Shown here: positions 1 to 10,753 of the stretch, piece after piece
Layout: each line of letters starts with the position of its first letter
How positions within the stretch are numbered: position 1 is the stretch's first letter
Assembly (NCBI GenBank): GCA_003024785.1
Contig: PUQB01000164.1
Coordinates: 376,066-440,065 of the forward strand
Direction: 5' to 3'
DNA length: 64,000 nt
DNA from: Selaginella tamariscina
Lineage: Eukaryota; Streptophyta; Lycopodiopsida; Selaginellales; Selaginellaceae
Translations under genes and position numbers: made by a program
Notes under the pieces: model-generated
Told to the model about the DNA's origin: nothing
The model's database searches: none
Seen by the model: the letters and a program-made list of their open reading frames with translations, nothing else

Positions 1-10
1 ATCCTTCCTG

Positions 11-1300
11 TCAAATATAGCAAAGGGTCAGTTTTGTCTTGAATAGCAATAAGGCAGGTTGTGTCTGGCACAACATTACCTCTTCTGACTCATCTTCCGG
101 ATCTTCAAGCGTTTCTGGTTCAGCAACTTCCTCTTCTACCATCGCCTTGAAATGTCCTGATTGTTGTGAGGGTGCCTGACACTCTTTAGCAAAATGACCA
201 GGCTTGTTACAATTATAACATTTCACAACCCCGCCTGCGGAACGCGGGGGAGCAGACTTTGGAGCCGATCCTTTGGCTGCTGAGGAGGTGGTAACGCCAA
301 TGGTTTCCGAAATCCGGTGGGTCTTGATGTGTCCGAAAACTTGGAACTGCCGACAAAGGGACTTGCACTTCGAATTGATGGCGATTGATTGGTCGCCTAT
401 CAAACCTTCTGAACCCAGACTTTGGAGGAAACTTCCTTGATTTAGGTTTTGCTTCCTCCCCTTTGTACAAGTCTTCTAACGACATGCCATAAGCAACCTT
501 TTGAGCTGCCTCTTGACATTCCCGATAGCTTGTTGGCTTGTACCTTAAGATTTCTCTTCGCGTCTTCTCATTCAAGCTAGCCATGAAGCAACTTCGAGCT
601 TCATCATCGCTCATATTTGGCACCAATCGCCGTACACTTTCGAATCGATAAACGTGGTCCATTGGACTTCCCGAACTCCCTGTTGACAAAGTGCCAGGTC
701 AGCACGCAATCGCAAACCGAGATCATCCGGCATATACTGCTTTTTGATCTCCTTTTTCATGTGTTTCCAGCTGTTTCGTATCCACGTTCACCTTCAACAA
801 TTCGCCACCAAGTCTTAGCTTCTTCTTTAAGAAATTGCTTGGCACATGCAACCTTTTCTGTCTTTCTCACGGAAGCAGCCTCGAAATAGCTTTCCATATC
901 ATACAACCAGTCATCCAAAACCTTGTAATCCTTTGAACCCATGAAATTCGAAGGCTTTACCGGTTTGAATTTACTGGGACCTCCACCACCTACTTCCGTC
1001 GAAGAATCTGATTCAGAGGAACCTGACTCTGAGTCATGCTTCTTCTTTTTTTCCGTGTGTCTGTTGCGGAACATCTGGCACTGCAGTATTCGTCGGAATC
1101 CGAACGGCAACATTATCGATTCGGTCGTTCAACCCCAAAATCCCCTCGAAGTTTGTTTAGGGCATCCATCATTATTTCTCGCCAACCAGGTCGTTGTCTA
1201 ACTCTAGGGGTCGACCTGGATCAGCCTCATCCATCTCCTCATTTTGAGCCTCTGCGACAGCCCTCTCTGCCTCAGGCTCTGGTTGCTTTCTTTTGCTCAT
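11..1300 (-). pseudogene. gag remnant, Ty3/gypsy (capsid region and CCHC zinc knuckle)
   Basis: Gag forms the retrotransposon particle and binds the RNA. The likely start is the ATG near 1300, opening MSKRKQPEPEAERAV, an acidic N-terminal section. The capsid-type core (DWLYDMESYFEAASV, then FLKEEAKTWW) lies near 800-1000. A later section with a basic stretch (KPKSRKFPPKSGFRRFDRRP) lies near 420-690, and a CCHC knuckle CYNCNKPGHFAKEC near 180-230. The order is normal for Ty3/gypsy gag. An acidic tail follows the knuckle. The copy is broken with a few breaks. Confidence 0.8.
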
Positions 1301-1614
1301 CGTATTGAACCCTAGTTTCAACACTCGGAATAATATGCTTGGAATATTCTCCAATGTGAAATTGGAAACACCCTGCACAGGTTGTACACCCACACACATC
1401 AGCTTAAACCAGCATAAGACTTTCGGACATACCTAGAATCTCACGCCGACTCACTGAGCAAGTGTTCTCGAAGTTTGACAACTCACAGGATCAAACTCTC
1501 TGCACAAATACAGACATGTCAACCGAAAGCAATAGAGTATATCAAGAATTTAGAGTCATCTAAACACTGAAACACCCTACGACTTAAGGCAGTCCTACTG
1601 ACCGCAGAGAACTT

Positions 1615-1626
1615 GCTCCGATACCA
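1615..1626 (-). promoter_or_regulatory. Primer-binding site (initiator tRNA-Met type)
   Basis: Two bases inside the LTR the minus strand reads TGGTATCGGAGC, one base from the common plant primer site TGGTATCAGAGC, which pairs with the 3' end of initiator tRNA-Met. The same site follows the LTRs at 40941 and 46942. This fixes both the LTR end and the element's orientation. Confidence 0.85.
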
Positions 1627-1628
1627 AT

Positions 1629-2571
1629 TGTCAGAGTTTTTACCTGGTGCCACAAAGGCGGCTTGCCAGGTGCCAACCCTGGAATCCCCTCTCTGGAAAC
1701 CCCACGGAATCTGGTAAAATAACCCGTATTAGGAACCCAAGCCTTAGGAACTCAAACCCCTAACTGACTAAGTCCACGAATGAGACTCACCTTGTGAATC
1801 AGGATACACGGACTAGTCGAGCCTTAGGTGTCGTTCCTAGCTTGGCGTGGTTGAGGCGGCCGGAGCAAGGCCTCAACCACTAGTTTTGCAACGTGAACTC
1901 GGGCAATGCCTTTGAGCTTGCAGCAGGTTTTCGGACCAAGGAATCTGACTAACTCCTTGGAAGTGACGTGCCCCTATCTCAAAGGCAAGATCCTGCCAAC
2001 GATAAGGATAGTCTAACCCTAGGGTGGGTTGTACCCCTGTCGTGTGGAAGTTTGGGCGGCACAACGGAGGGTTGCACCTTGACGACACAAGCTTAGCTTG
2101 CACCGGTAGGAGGTTAACGAGCTCTCTTTTGAACCCAGGAAGCCTCACTACATATACTCTACCTTATTTATGTGACGGACCCCCCCCCCCCCGTTTACCT
2201 GAGTGAAGTGGGCTGGCACGGAAATGCCAGCCCTTAGAGAAAACGGTTGTCCTAACCTAACCCCTAGGGGGGGGTATTAGGGCTGGGGTTAGGTCAACCC
2301 TAGGGGTGTCCCTAACCCTTTTGACAAGCTATATTTAACGGAAAACCTATCTTTGTAATGTCAAACTGGGGGAGAGTTTTCTAAGGGTAAGTACTACCTT
2401 CACCTAGAGTTTCTCAAGGTACCTAGTGATAGCCGGCCGGACTACCCCTAAATACCTAAGTGCACTAAGCGGGGCTATTTCTCACTACAACCAGGATTCG
2501 TCACACAACTCGGTAGATAATAATAATCAAACCCCAAAGTAAAGGGTCAAGTCATAGTAAAAACTATGACA
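1629..2571 (-). repeat. 5' LTR of the left-edge Ty3/gypsy element, 943 bp
   Basis: The LTR begins TGTCATAG at 2571 and ends CTCTGACA at 1629 on the minus strand. Just inside the 5' end is a 7-bp inverted repeat (GTCATAG...CTATGAC) shared with the other family members. A run of 13 C (plus strand, 2180-2192) sits next to a TATA-like ATAAATAA stretch, the same place where A carries a 23-G run. It is shorter than the A LTRs (1320 and 1663 bp). Confidence 0.88.
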
Positions 2572-2724
2572 AACATGGTTGGATCCTTAACCTTATCCTT
2601 AAGATAACCATTGTAGAGGGTAGATCAACTATTGGATGGTAAGTTTAGGATAATTGTTGGAATGGGTAGGATATCAATACTCAAATGGGGTGTCCATGAC
2701 ACACATACAAACACATAATATAAA

Positions 2725-3245
2725 CTTATTGTTATTCTTAACTTGGTGAGTCTCTTAATTCAATTGTTATCTTTAACCAAGTTTATTCTTAATTTTATGC
2801 ATAGGCTTAACTATTTAATGACTCTTAATCTAATTTTTTTTTAATCTGATGAGTTTATTCTTAAGTTGTAATTGTTATTCTTAACTTAATGAGTTTATTC
2901 TTAAGCTAGATTCTCATTATTCTTAACTTAGTGAGTTTATTCCTAAGCTAGACCCTTAACCCAATTATTATCCTTAATCTGGTGAGTTTAGTCCTAAATT
3001 GGACCCTTAACCCAATTCATCTTGCAAGTTTATCCTTAAGTTGAACCCTTATCGTAGTTATTATCCTTAACATGATGAGTGTATCCCTAAGCTGGACCCT
3101 TAACCCAGTTGTTATTCTTAACCTAGTGAGTTTATCCTTAAATTAAATTCTTAACCTAGTTATTATTTATAACCTTCATAAACTAAAATTGTTATCCTTA
3201 ACTTGGTGAGTTTATCCTTAAATCTATTTTAACTTCATGAGTTTA
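2725..3245. repeat. Diverged minisatellite, about 50-bp unit, roughly ten copies
   Basis: A motif of the form GTGAGTTTATCCTTAAG, then (in the better copies) CTGGACCCTTAACCCAG and TTATTATCCTTAACC, recurs about every 50 bases. The copies are clearly imperfect, so the array is old. No coding frame is seen. It lies outside both neighbouring LTR elements. Confidence 0.75.
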
Positions 3246-3480
3246 AGATAATTATCAAATTGAGTTTATGATAACCATTAGATTGAGTTTATAATAATTA
3301 TCATAGTGAATATAAAACAATCATTAGATGAATTTAGGATCACTATTTAGGATGGATGAAATTTAAGATCACCATTTAAGATGACTATTGATGGAGAATT
3401 TTAAATGATTGTTGATGAAGAAATTTAGGATGGTCATTGGATATAATTTAGTATGGTCGTTGATAGGGAGTTCATGACAG
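3246..3480. repeat. Second diverged repeat block, short AT-rich unit
   Basis: Variants of GAATTTAGGATNATCATTGGAT recur at irregular spacing of roughly 25-30 bases. A related stretch occurs on the other side of the first array (about 2590-2690). A flanking segment reading CATGACANACAAACATACA-like is present at both 2691-2728 and 3469-3510, suggesting that the two arrays sit inside an older duplication. Confidence 0.55.
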
Positions 3481-3802
3481 ACAAACATACATACACGCAA
3501 AATAAACTTTACTATATAAGATAATTCAAGCTTTCTTTATTTCTTTGTATCTATTTAATTGGTATTACTTGTCGTCAAACTCTTTATTCTTCACTAGTAA
3601 CGCACGATGAAATCTAAAGCTTCATAACCACTTCTTAAGATTCTTTTATCATTCTCCATTCATTTCCCATGTTAGTCTCTTAAAGTTTTATATTGTTGTT
3701 AATGCAAACTTTATTATTATACCCTTATTCATGTTAATAATGTCTAGATAGTCCTTTTTCATATAATTAACTCCATAACTCTAGCACCTTGATGTTATAC
3801 TA

Positions 3803-4193
3803 TGTTAAGCCACGATCCAAGAAGAGGCTTGACTCAGGAGTAGGACAAGGACTAAAAACAAAAAAGGAACAGGACAGGAATTAGGAGCAAGACAAGAATA
3901 GGACAGGAACTAGAAGTAAGACAAGGAGAGAATAGGAAGCAAGGAGCAAACAAGAACAAGACAGGATTGATCGTAAAAAGACTGGTGTTGATAGTACTAA
4001 TTGTACAATAATTAGGTTGAAGCTTTTATGCTCACAACTTCAAGAGCTAATCTGGTCATGAGCCTAATCTAGTCATGAGTTAAAAATGGTGACCCTTATC
4101 CTGTAGGCATATCTTGTGGGCATATCTTGTATCCCATATTCTGTATCCTGTATCTTATATCCAAAATCTTACATCCTGTATCAGGTCGTGACA
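3803..4193 (-). repeat. 3' LTR of C1 (391 bp)
   Basis: On the minus strand it begins TGTCACGACC at 4193 and ends at 3803; other copies end GTGGCTTGACA. Preceding it is a purine-rich tract (AGGGAGGAGGTGT, near 4194-4206) serving as polypurine tract. The U3 carries repeats of the form CAGGATATNCC. The second half is built of short repeats of the AGGACAAG type on the plus strand. Confidence 0.88.
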
Positions 4194-4239
4194 ACACCTC
4201 CTCCCTAAGGACGTGTTCCATGAGTCTTGGGACTTGGTT

Positions 4240-5500
4240 TAACAGGATAACGTCGATGGAAGGCAACAACCTTGGAAGAAGCATGGAGTAAGTGGATGCA
4301 GGTTCCCAAGTGCGATCAGTAGGCAAATAACCTTTCCAATCCACTAAGTATTGAAGTTGGCAGTGATGAAGACGAGAATCAAGGATGGCTGCAACTTCGT
4401 ACTCAGGTTCATTGTCAATGACCACAGGAGGGGGAGGAGAAGAAGCACGACCAGGAAGAGAAGAAGGATGATATGGCTCTAACAAAGAGGTGTGAAACAC
4501 AGGATGAAGTTTCACCGTAGATGCTAACTCTAGTCGGAAAGCTATAGGATTGACCTCAATTGTAATCATGTAAGGGCCCAATCGTTAAAAATCCAACTTA
4601 TAAGAAGGCCTGTTGGTGCGAATATGTCGACAAAGAAGTCACACGAGATCACAAATCTTGTATGCAGGTGCCGGTTGATGATGAGCATCAGCATGATACT
4701 TGTACAATTCCTGTGCCTACTGAAGATGAATCCAAAAATCATCTTGCACCTAACGAAGATGCTGGAGACGATCCTATACTACAAGAGCGGAAGAAGGAGA
4801 AGCATGAGGAGCAAAATCAAAATGTGGATGGTAGCCTGTAAGAGCAAAGAAAGGTGTCTGGCCTGTAGATGCGTGAACAAAGTTGTTGTAGGCAAACTCC
4901 ACCATTAAAAGAAGGTCCAACCAGTTGTCTTGTTGGTAACTGATGAAGCAGCAAAGATATTGCTCCAAGGTCTAAATCGTACGTTCTAATTGCCCATTAG
5001 TTTGTGGATGATATCCTGAAGAAAGATCCGCTTTAACTTGTAGACTTTGGAGAAGCTTTCACCAAAATTTGGACATGAATTGCAGGCCTTGATAAGAAAC
5101 AATGCTCTTAGGAAAATCATGATGTCAAAACACTTCGCGGATCACCAACTCAGCAGTTGTCTGGCCTGTAGCCATCTTATTACATGGTAGGAAATGAGAC
5201 TGTTTGGTGAAACGGTCAACCACCACAAACTATATCAATTCCACGAGAAGGAGGAAGATCTATGAGAAAATCCATAGAAATGAATCTCCAAGGAGCAGAA
5301 GGAACATGAAGAGGATGAAGAAGACTAGAGGGCGCGTGACGAGGCATGTTCAACCTGTTGCAAGTGTCACAACTCCGTACAAAACCTTTCCGCAAAACCT
5401 CGCAACCCAGGCCACCAATAGTTGCGAGTCACCAACTCAATTGTCTTGGCGACATCAAAATGTCATGTAGCCGGGGTATCATGACAATCTTGTACCACAT
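4240..5500 (-). pseudogene. C1 integrase and chromodomain remnant
   Basis: Integrase joins the cDNA copy to host DNA. On the minus strand, integrase pieces run from about 5500 down to 4770: a zinc-binding start, the core, and a late core section containing VEFAYNNFVHASTGQTPFF. The C-terminal module (about 4245-4580) includes LHPVFHTSLLEPY, a proline run, then a chromodomain with EYEVAAILDSR, QYLVDWKGY and DRTWEP. The aromatic residues of a chromodomain (Y, W and W) are visible. Broken; matching blocks occur in C3 at 59000-60400. Confidence 0.82.
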
Positions 5501-5829
5501 GAGTCTGTAAACACCAACAGGAACATACAAGAGACCTTCCTGGTACAGGAGTCTGTCCTGTATGGTGAACAACTTGTAGTCTGAATGGGAATTGGAGGAA
5601 GAGGAGCTTGCAATGTCAAGACTAATGTGTGAGAACACATTCTTTGTCAAGTCGTCTGTAGCCAACTGCAAACGGATGTCATGTAGAAGTGTTGATTTTG
5701 CTAAAGCCTGATGAACCTGTAGTGCCACAAACCGAAATTGATTAGGACCCAACAACACTTGCTTTTGACAGTCATATGCAGAATCGCTCGGGGTCGGTGC
5801 AAGGTAAGAGTGCCTAGACAATGCGTCCG

Positions 5830-7110
5830 CTTTGCCATTCCAAAAACCGGGCCTGTAGACGATGACAAAATCAAAATGTGATAGAAATTCCGCCCACCTA
5901 GCCTATTGCCGACTAAGAACTCGAGCCGTTTAAAAAACCTCCAGCTTCTTGTGATCTGTAAGAACTTGTACAGAATGCGCAGCACCTTCTAGGAAGTGCT
6001 GCCACTCCTCGAACGAATCCACAATGGCCTTGAGTTCCTTGTTATGAATCTCGTAATTGATCTCCACCGAAAGGAACTTACGAGAGTGAAATGGAGTAAC
6101 TGATCTTCTTTAACTTGTGATAGGATAAAACCTACTACAAAATTCGAGACATCTGCTTCAACAAAGAAGGGACGAGAAGGATCAAAATGTGCTAAAATTG
6201 GAGCTGTTGTGAAGGCGTCATTGAGTGCTGTGAATGCATGTTCCGCCTTATCGGACCAAGAGAAAAGCCATGTGCACTTGGTGGGTTCCGTGAGTAGAAG
6301 TACACGCTTGGAGAAGTCCTGTATGAACTGCCTGTAGAAGTTTGCAAAGCTAAGGAAACATTGTACGTCTCGTACAGACTTGGGCATTTCCCACTCCACG
6401 ATAGTCTTCACCTTCTGCATGTCCATGAAAACGCCAGCAAGAGAGACAATGTAGCCCAAGAACTCCACAATATCCCTATAAAAAAAACACTTCTCCAACT
6501 TTGCATACAGGCCATGCTCATGAAGCTTCTGTACAACTAGTCATACATGCTTGTCATGTGCCGCTTTGTCCTTGGAGAAAATCAAAATGTCATCAAGGTA
6601 GATCACCACAAACTGGTCCAAGAAGTCGCAAAAGATGTCGTTCACCATGTATTGGAACACAGCTGGGGCATTTGTAAGTCTGAAAGGCATCATTGTGTAC
6701 TTAAAATGTCCATACCTTGTACGAAGGCAGTTTTTCACTCATCGCCTGGACGAATTCGTACAAGATTTTAAGCCTCTCGTAAGTCAATCTTTGTGAATAC
6801 CTTTACTCCTCGCAACTGATTGAGAAGTTCCGGGATCAATGGCAACGGGTACCAGTTCTGGATGGTGACTTGATTCAAACCCCTGTAGTCTACGACCAAA
6901 CGCAAACTCCCATCTTTCTTCTTAACAAAGAAGATAAGTGCTCATGCAGGGGACTTTGAGTGACAAATAAAGCCGAATGCCAAGTTGTCCTCGATGTACT
7001 GGCGAAGAATCTCCAATTTTGTAAGTGACAGTGCATAAATCGGTCCGAATGGTGGAGTCTTCCCTTCCGCAAGATCAATAGAACAGTCGTAGGATTTGTG
7101 AATAGGAAGA
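5830..7110 (-). pseudogene. C1 reverse transcriptase and RNase H remnant
   Basis: The RT region begins near 7100 with LPIHKSYDCSIDL and a GPIYALS motif. It continues with [13 protein letters not shown] and the catalytic YLDD at 6589-6600 ([15 protein letters not shown]). RNase H-like sequence follows at lower coordinates (FFVEADVSNFVVGFILSQ, about 6100-6190). Order and motifs fit Ty3/gypsy pol. Broken. Confidence 0.85.
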
Positions 7111-7179
7111 ACTGCAGCCTTGTGCTTATCAAAAATGTCCTGAAAGAAGTGATACTTGGATGGCATGGAAGAAGTAGGA

Positions 7180-7690
7180 GAAGGAGAAGGAGAAGGAGAT
7201 TGAAAAACAAGAGAGTCAGATACAGGAAAGGTAGAAGAGGACGTAGGAATTACTTGAAAAGCAAAAAGATGAAAAAGAGCAGGATTAGTGGCAAGTTCAT
7301 GCATAATAGTGGTAAGAACTCGGAGAGGAGAAGGAGGGAGCTATAACTAAAAAAGAGGAAGGATCTTGGGGGTCAAACGGAAGCAGAGTAATGAAAAGAG
7401 GCAGGATTGGGGAAAACTTGTGCGGATGTTGACGAGTGTACAGGATTGGAAGAATCCTGTACAGAAGTCCGTGGATGCATAGGAGTGAGGAGAGCCTACG
7501 AATGTGCTGACGAACTAACAGGAGGTGGATCCTGTTGAGGAGGAACCTTTGACATTGATACAGGTTTGAAAGAACCCTGTACAGGAATCCGTGAACTTAC
7601 AGGAGTGGAGAGAGCCTGCGAATGTGTTGATGAACTGACATGGGGTGAATCCTATCAAGAAGGAATCTTCAACGCTAATATAGGAACATG
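7180..7690 (-). repeat. C1 protease-RT spacer built of about 120-bp tandem repeats
   Basis: Between protease and RT the sequence repeats a module with TGTACAGGATTGGAAGAA-type blocks, GGAGAGAGCCTGCGAATGTG and GGTGGATCCTGTTGA. Where translatable in C2 and C3 it gives a Pro/Ser-rich stretch (PPQQDPPxVxSSAHSQALLTP). The same arrangement lies at about 38150-38480 in C2 and 62100-62400 in C3, so it is a family trait, not a local accident. Confidence 0.75.
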
Positions 7691-7799
7691 CACGGTCAAT
7701 CCTGTAGCTTGTACTACCTCAGACACTAAGGACGTATCTTGCACGCAGGAAGGTACAGGATTGATCTTGGCTGCTGAAGAGGAAAATGTGAGCATCCTA

Positions 7800-8160
7800 G
7801 ACCTCCAGTTGATCTGAGGATTTGCAACCATGAACCATGGCATGCCCAAAACGATGGGAGTCAACCGAGTCTTGATCAAGTTGAAGGAAATCGAATAGTT
7901 GAATGCGCCATGACTATAAGAGAGAGTGTGGTAGCATGGGTAACTGCGCCAGAAGCAATCAGATGACCATCTGCAACCTCTACAGGAACTGCATGCTTCA
8001 ACTTCACCATCAAAATGCCATGCTGAGTTGCAAAAGTGTCATCCATGAAGCATGCATTTACACCAGTGTCTAACAGGGCAAACTCCTTGAGCTCTCAGTT
8101 ATTGAGACGAATGTGTACAGGAAATTTGAGTGATGTAATGGTATGAGCAGCACCAATGGA
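7800..8160 (-). pseudogene. C1 aspartic protease remnant
   Basis: The minus strand carries the counterpart of the LLDTGANACFMDD active-site block seen clearly in C2 (37779 on) and C3 (about 62740). A downstream block, TRLTPIVLGMPWFMVANPQINWR (quoted in parts: TRLTPIVLG and MPWFMVANPQ), is present near 7810-7880. Retroviral-type proteases work as dimers, each supplying one Asp. Broken. Confidence 0.75.
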
Positions 8161-8239
8161 GCCTGCACCTACGTCCAACTTCGTGGCTCCTAGACGAAGT
8201 GGACATTGAAGTTTTCCGACTGAACTTCAGCTTTAACTT

Positions 8240-9133
8240 CACGCGTTTTGAACTTCCTGGCTTTAATAAGACATTCTACCACATTGTGTCATGCTTCACG
8301 ACAACATTGCTTCTCAGAAGCTGAAAGTGAGCCACGCTTGTATTTCTCAATCTCCATAACTCTAGAAGGTGTTGCAGGAACATGTGCTACAATTGCAGGA
8401 TTGGCTTATAGGAACTGTTGATGGGATTTTTCCTGACGACGCTCGAACAAATGGTTGTCACAGCGAACGGCCTGTTGCATGATCTCTGCTAATGTTTGGG
8501 CATCCGGTAACGTAAGGAGAAGGCCTTCACATCATTCCTCAACCCAAAATGGAAGTGTTCGATCAATGCAGTCTCGTCCCATGGAATGTTTGTGCAAAGT
8601 TGCTGAAATTCAGATGCATAAACAGAAGCTGGTCGGGATCCTTATGTGAGCTTCCATAACTTCGTGCATGCGGAACGGTACTTATCGGGATCTCCAAAGC
8701 AAACTTCAAAGGCAACTACGAATCCTTCAAAGTCTTCCATCAATGGGTTGTCATGCTCCAGCAAAGGGGCAACCCAAGCCTGTGGAGATCCAACTAGTAG
8801 GGATGCCAAAAGGCCAACCTTTTGTGCATCAGTCGAGTAGTGGCGTGGTTGCATGCGGATCAAAAACCTGATTTGATTTAGAAAACCTTGGAAATCGATG
8901 CGATTGCCACTGAACTTCTATGATATGCTGATCTTTGGTTTTGAAGAAGAGTTCGATGGAGAGAAAAACACAGATGCTTGAGAGAGAGCCTGCGCAGCAG
9001 CCTTGGAGGATGCATTAGCAGCTGCATGTGCCACGTTGGTGGAACCTTGCAAATTTGTGACCAATTGGCGCAAAGTGGTCAGTTCATAAAGTAACATTTG
9101 GTGCTCGCGTTGGAATTGCTCAAAATCTGCCAT
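8240..9133 (-). pseudogene. C1 gag remnant
   Basis: The likely start is MADFEQFQREHQML at 9133, the same opening as C3 (63836). A coiled N-terminal part with AAANASSKAAAQALSQAS follows, then a capsid-like block RHYSTDAQKVGLLASLLVGSPQ (about 8780-8860) and FEGFVVAFEVCFGD. The zinc-knuckle segment near 8250-8300 is recognisable only by alignment with C3. Broken. Confidence 0.8.
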
Positions 9134-9230
9134 GATCCGTGAAAGAAAGAAGAAGAAAAGCAAGGGAGAAAAGCTAATGAAAAAAAAGTAACTGAAAATT
9201 GAGGAGCTATGAAAGCAGTTATTATCAAAC

Positions 9231-9556
9231 TATCAAGCCACGATCCAAGAGCAAGGAGGCTTGGAGCAGAACAAGGACTATGAACAAGACAAGAAGCAAG
9301 GAGCAAGACAAGAACAAAACAAGATTAATCGTAAAAAGACTGGTGTTGATAGTAACTAATTGTACAACAATTAAGTCGGAACTTTTATGCTCACAACTCC
9401 AAGAGCTAATCTGGTCATGAGCCTAATCTAATCATGAGCTAAAAATGGTGACCCTTATCTTGTAGGTATATCTTGTAGGCATATCCTGTGGGTGTATCCT
9501 GTATCCCGTATCCTATTATGTATCCGGAATCTTGCATCATGTATCGGGTCGTGACA
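9231..9556 (-). repeat. 5' LTR of C1 (326 bp)
   Basis: Minus strand: begins TGTCACGACCCGATACA at 9556 and ends GTGGCTTGATA at 9231. It is 65 bp shorter than its partner 3' LTR and half the length of the C2 LTR. The difference lies mainly in short internal repeats. A TATA-like CATAAAAG stands in the middle of the LTR. Confidence 0.85.
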
Positions 9557-9561
9557 TACTA

Positions 9562-10067
9562 TACCCCAAACTTTGATTGCAAAAGTTGTTTAGTTTGTGC
9601 TTTATTTTGTTCCATGTTTTAGGTAGTCAAGTTCCCACGCCTTGCACTCATACAATAACATTGTGCTTACCTTCACTAGGTAGTATATATTTTAACATCT
9701 CAAGCCTCCATGGCATTCCTCTACACCTTGCTCTACATCATGTAATACACACACAAGCCACATGGATCTTTGTTAGTCACTACCTTCCATGAGTTTCTTT
9801 CACATACCAAGTACCTAGGCACTTGTACTCTTGGACCAGCTCGCTCGACTTTTTGTTCTTAGTAGTAGCATTGTCTCAATTTAGATGTGCCAAAAACTAT
9901 GGTATGGATCTTGGCTAGGTTCACAATGAGACCCATCTATGTACAAAACTCTTTTAAGAATTGTAACTATTGTTGCATTATAAGCAAGTCATCCGTAGTA
10001 GGTCAAGTACATCCCATGTGTACTTACCAAGGAGTGCTTCTCATGTTGTCTCTTGGTAGTGGAGGTG
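9562..10067 (-). pseudogene. LINE reverse transcriptase relic (5' and 3' truncated)
   Basis: On the minus strand a single frame from about 10010 downwards reads TDDLLIMQQ, then LQFLKEFCT, MGLIVNLAKIHT and VFGTSKLRQC, followed by RAGPRVQVPRYLVCERNSWK. This is the order of a non-LTR reverse transcriptase: catalytic DD, a helix ending in EFC, the GLxVNxxKT block, and the (Y)LG block. In-frame stops occur after TSKLRQCYY, before LQFL and before MGL, so it is dead. C1 ends exactly at its lower border and G begins at its upper border, so both LTR elements appear to have landed in or beside it. No continuation was recognised beyond 20210 or below 3798. Confidence 0.7.
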
Positions 10068-10072
10068 GTTTG

Positions 10073-10753
10073 TGGTTGACGGTGGCCTGTCATCGCAGCC
10101 AGCCAGCAGGACACCCACCGGCGCGAACGAGCGACTGGACGAAGCGCCGGACAAGGGAAGGTACTTTAGGTACGGACTGATGGTGATCGGTGTCAGGCAG
10201 CAGCATAATCGAGTGAAGATCCAATCGTCCGGACCAACTACCCAGGGTACGAAGGACAACACACGTGCGGAGGCGCATAAATGTGACAGGCAGGACTCTG
10301 TCACCAGGCGGCAAACTAGTGGGAGAGCGCCACCTGTAGCTAGGATCTAGTGGGGTACCCACTATATAAGCTGGAAGGCGGGTAGTGGGTCGGGGTCTTT
10401 AGGAGTCAAGTCTGCGTCTTATATCTTGCTCCCCTGTCGAAGATAGTTGTACTCAGACAGGCAATATATATCCATTTTCCTTTTATTCACCCCACAAGCG
10501 GGCATTCCCCGCTTGCCAGACTCCTAGGCCCCACAACACTCTCTGCCCAGTCATCTCAGTAGAACTCCCCCTTACTTGTACACGGACCCTTGCAGCGTCT
10601 GGGTAGAGGCCATCCAATACCTTCCATTACTCCTGAGGTAAGGCCCGGCTTGCCGGCCGAACCCCCGGGGTTGGGCGCCCTCAACAGCGTCCTGGCGACC
10701 ACTGCAACTTCCTGAGAAGTACCACATCTAGCCTGTGGAGTCCCCGACGACCA
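10073..10753 (+). repeat. 5' LTR of G (681 bp)
   Basis: Starts TGGTTGACGGTGG and ends GAGTCCCCGACGACCA. A clear TATA box (TATATAAG) at 10363-10370 should place the R start about 30 bases downstream. The end is set by the point where similarity with the 3' LTR stops and by the flanking GTTTG duplication. Confidence 0.93.

Larger units (their letters stand above)
1..2571 (-). mobile_element. Ty3/gypsy LTR element, 5' end only (coding relative of elements A and A2)
   Basis: Read on the minus strand this is an LTR (2571 to 1629), a primer-binding site, a leader of about 300 bases and a gag region that runs to the left edge; pol and the 3' LTR would lie outside the window. LTR ends (TGTCATAG...CTCTGACA), primer site and leader match those of A (45620-52348) and A2 (26840-53950), so the three belong to one family. 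Unlike A and A2, this copy has recognisable gag. It is broken. The target duplication cannot be judged because only one end is present. Confidence 0.85.
3803..9556 (-). mobile_element. C1: full-length Ty3/gypsy chromodomain element
   Basis: Two LTRs (5' LTR 9231-9556, 3' LTR 3803-4193) enclose, on the minus strand, gag, protease, RT, RNase H, integrase and a chromodomain. A perfect 5-bp target duplication TACTA flanks it (3798-3802 and 9557-9561). It shares all parts with C2 (35961) and C3 (58593). Full length in extent but broken in many places. The chromodomain is the hallmark of chromoviruses, whose integrase is thought to be steered to chromatin by it. Confidence 0.92.

Noticed and set aside
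2725-3480. CRISPR-like array
   Set aside because: The units are diverged and contiguous with no constant repeat and unique spacers, and the setting is a plant genome.
6890-7210. Leucine-run frame resembling a signal peptide
   Set aside because: The run comes from repeated GGAGAA on the other strand in C1; no protein follows.
7098-7346. Arg-rich small plus-strand frame (RRRRRR run)
   Set aside because: It is the antisense of a Ser/Pro-rich low-complexity part of the C1 spacer.
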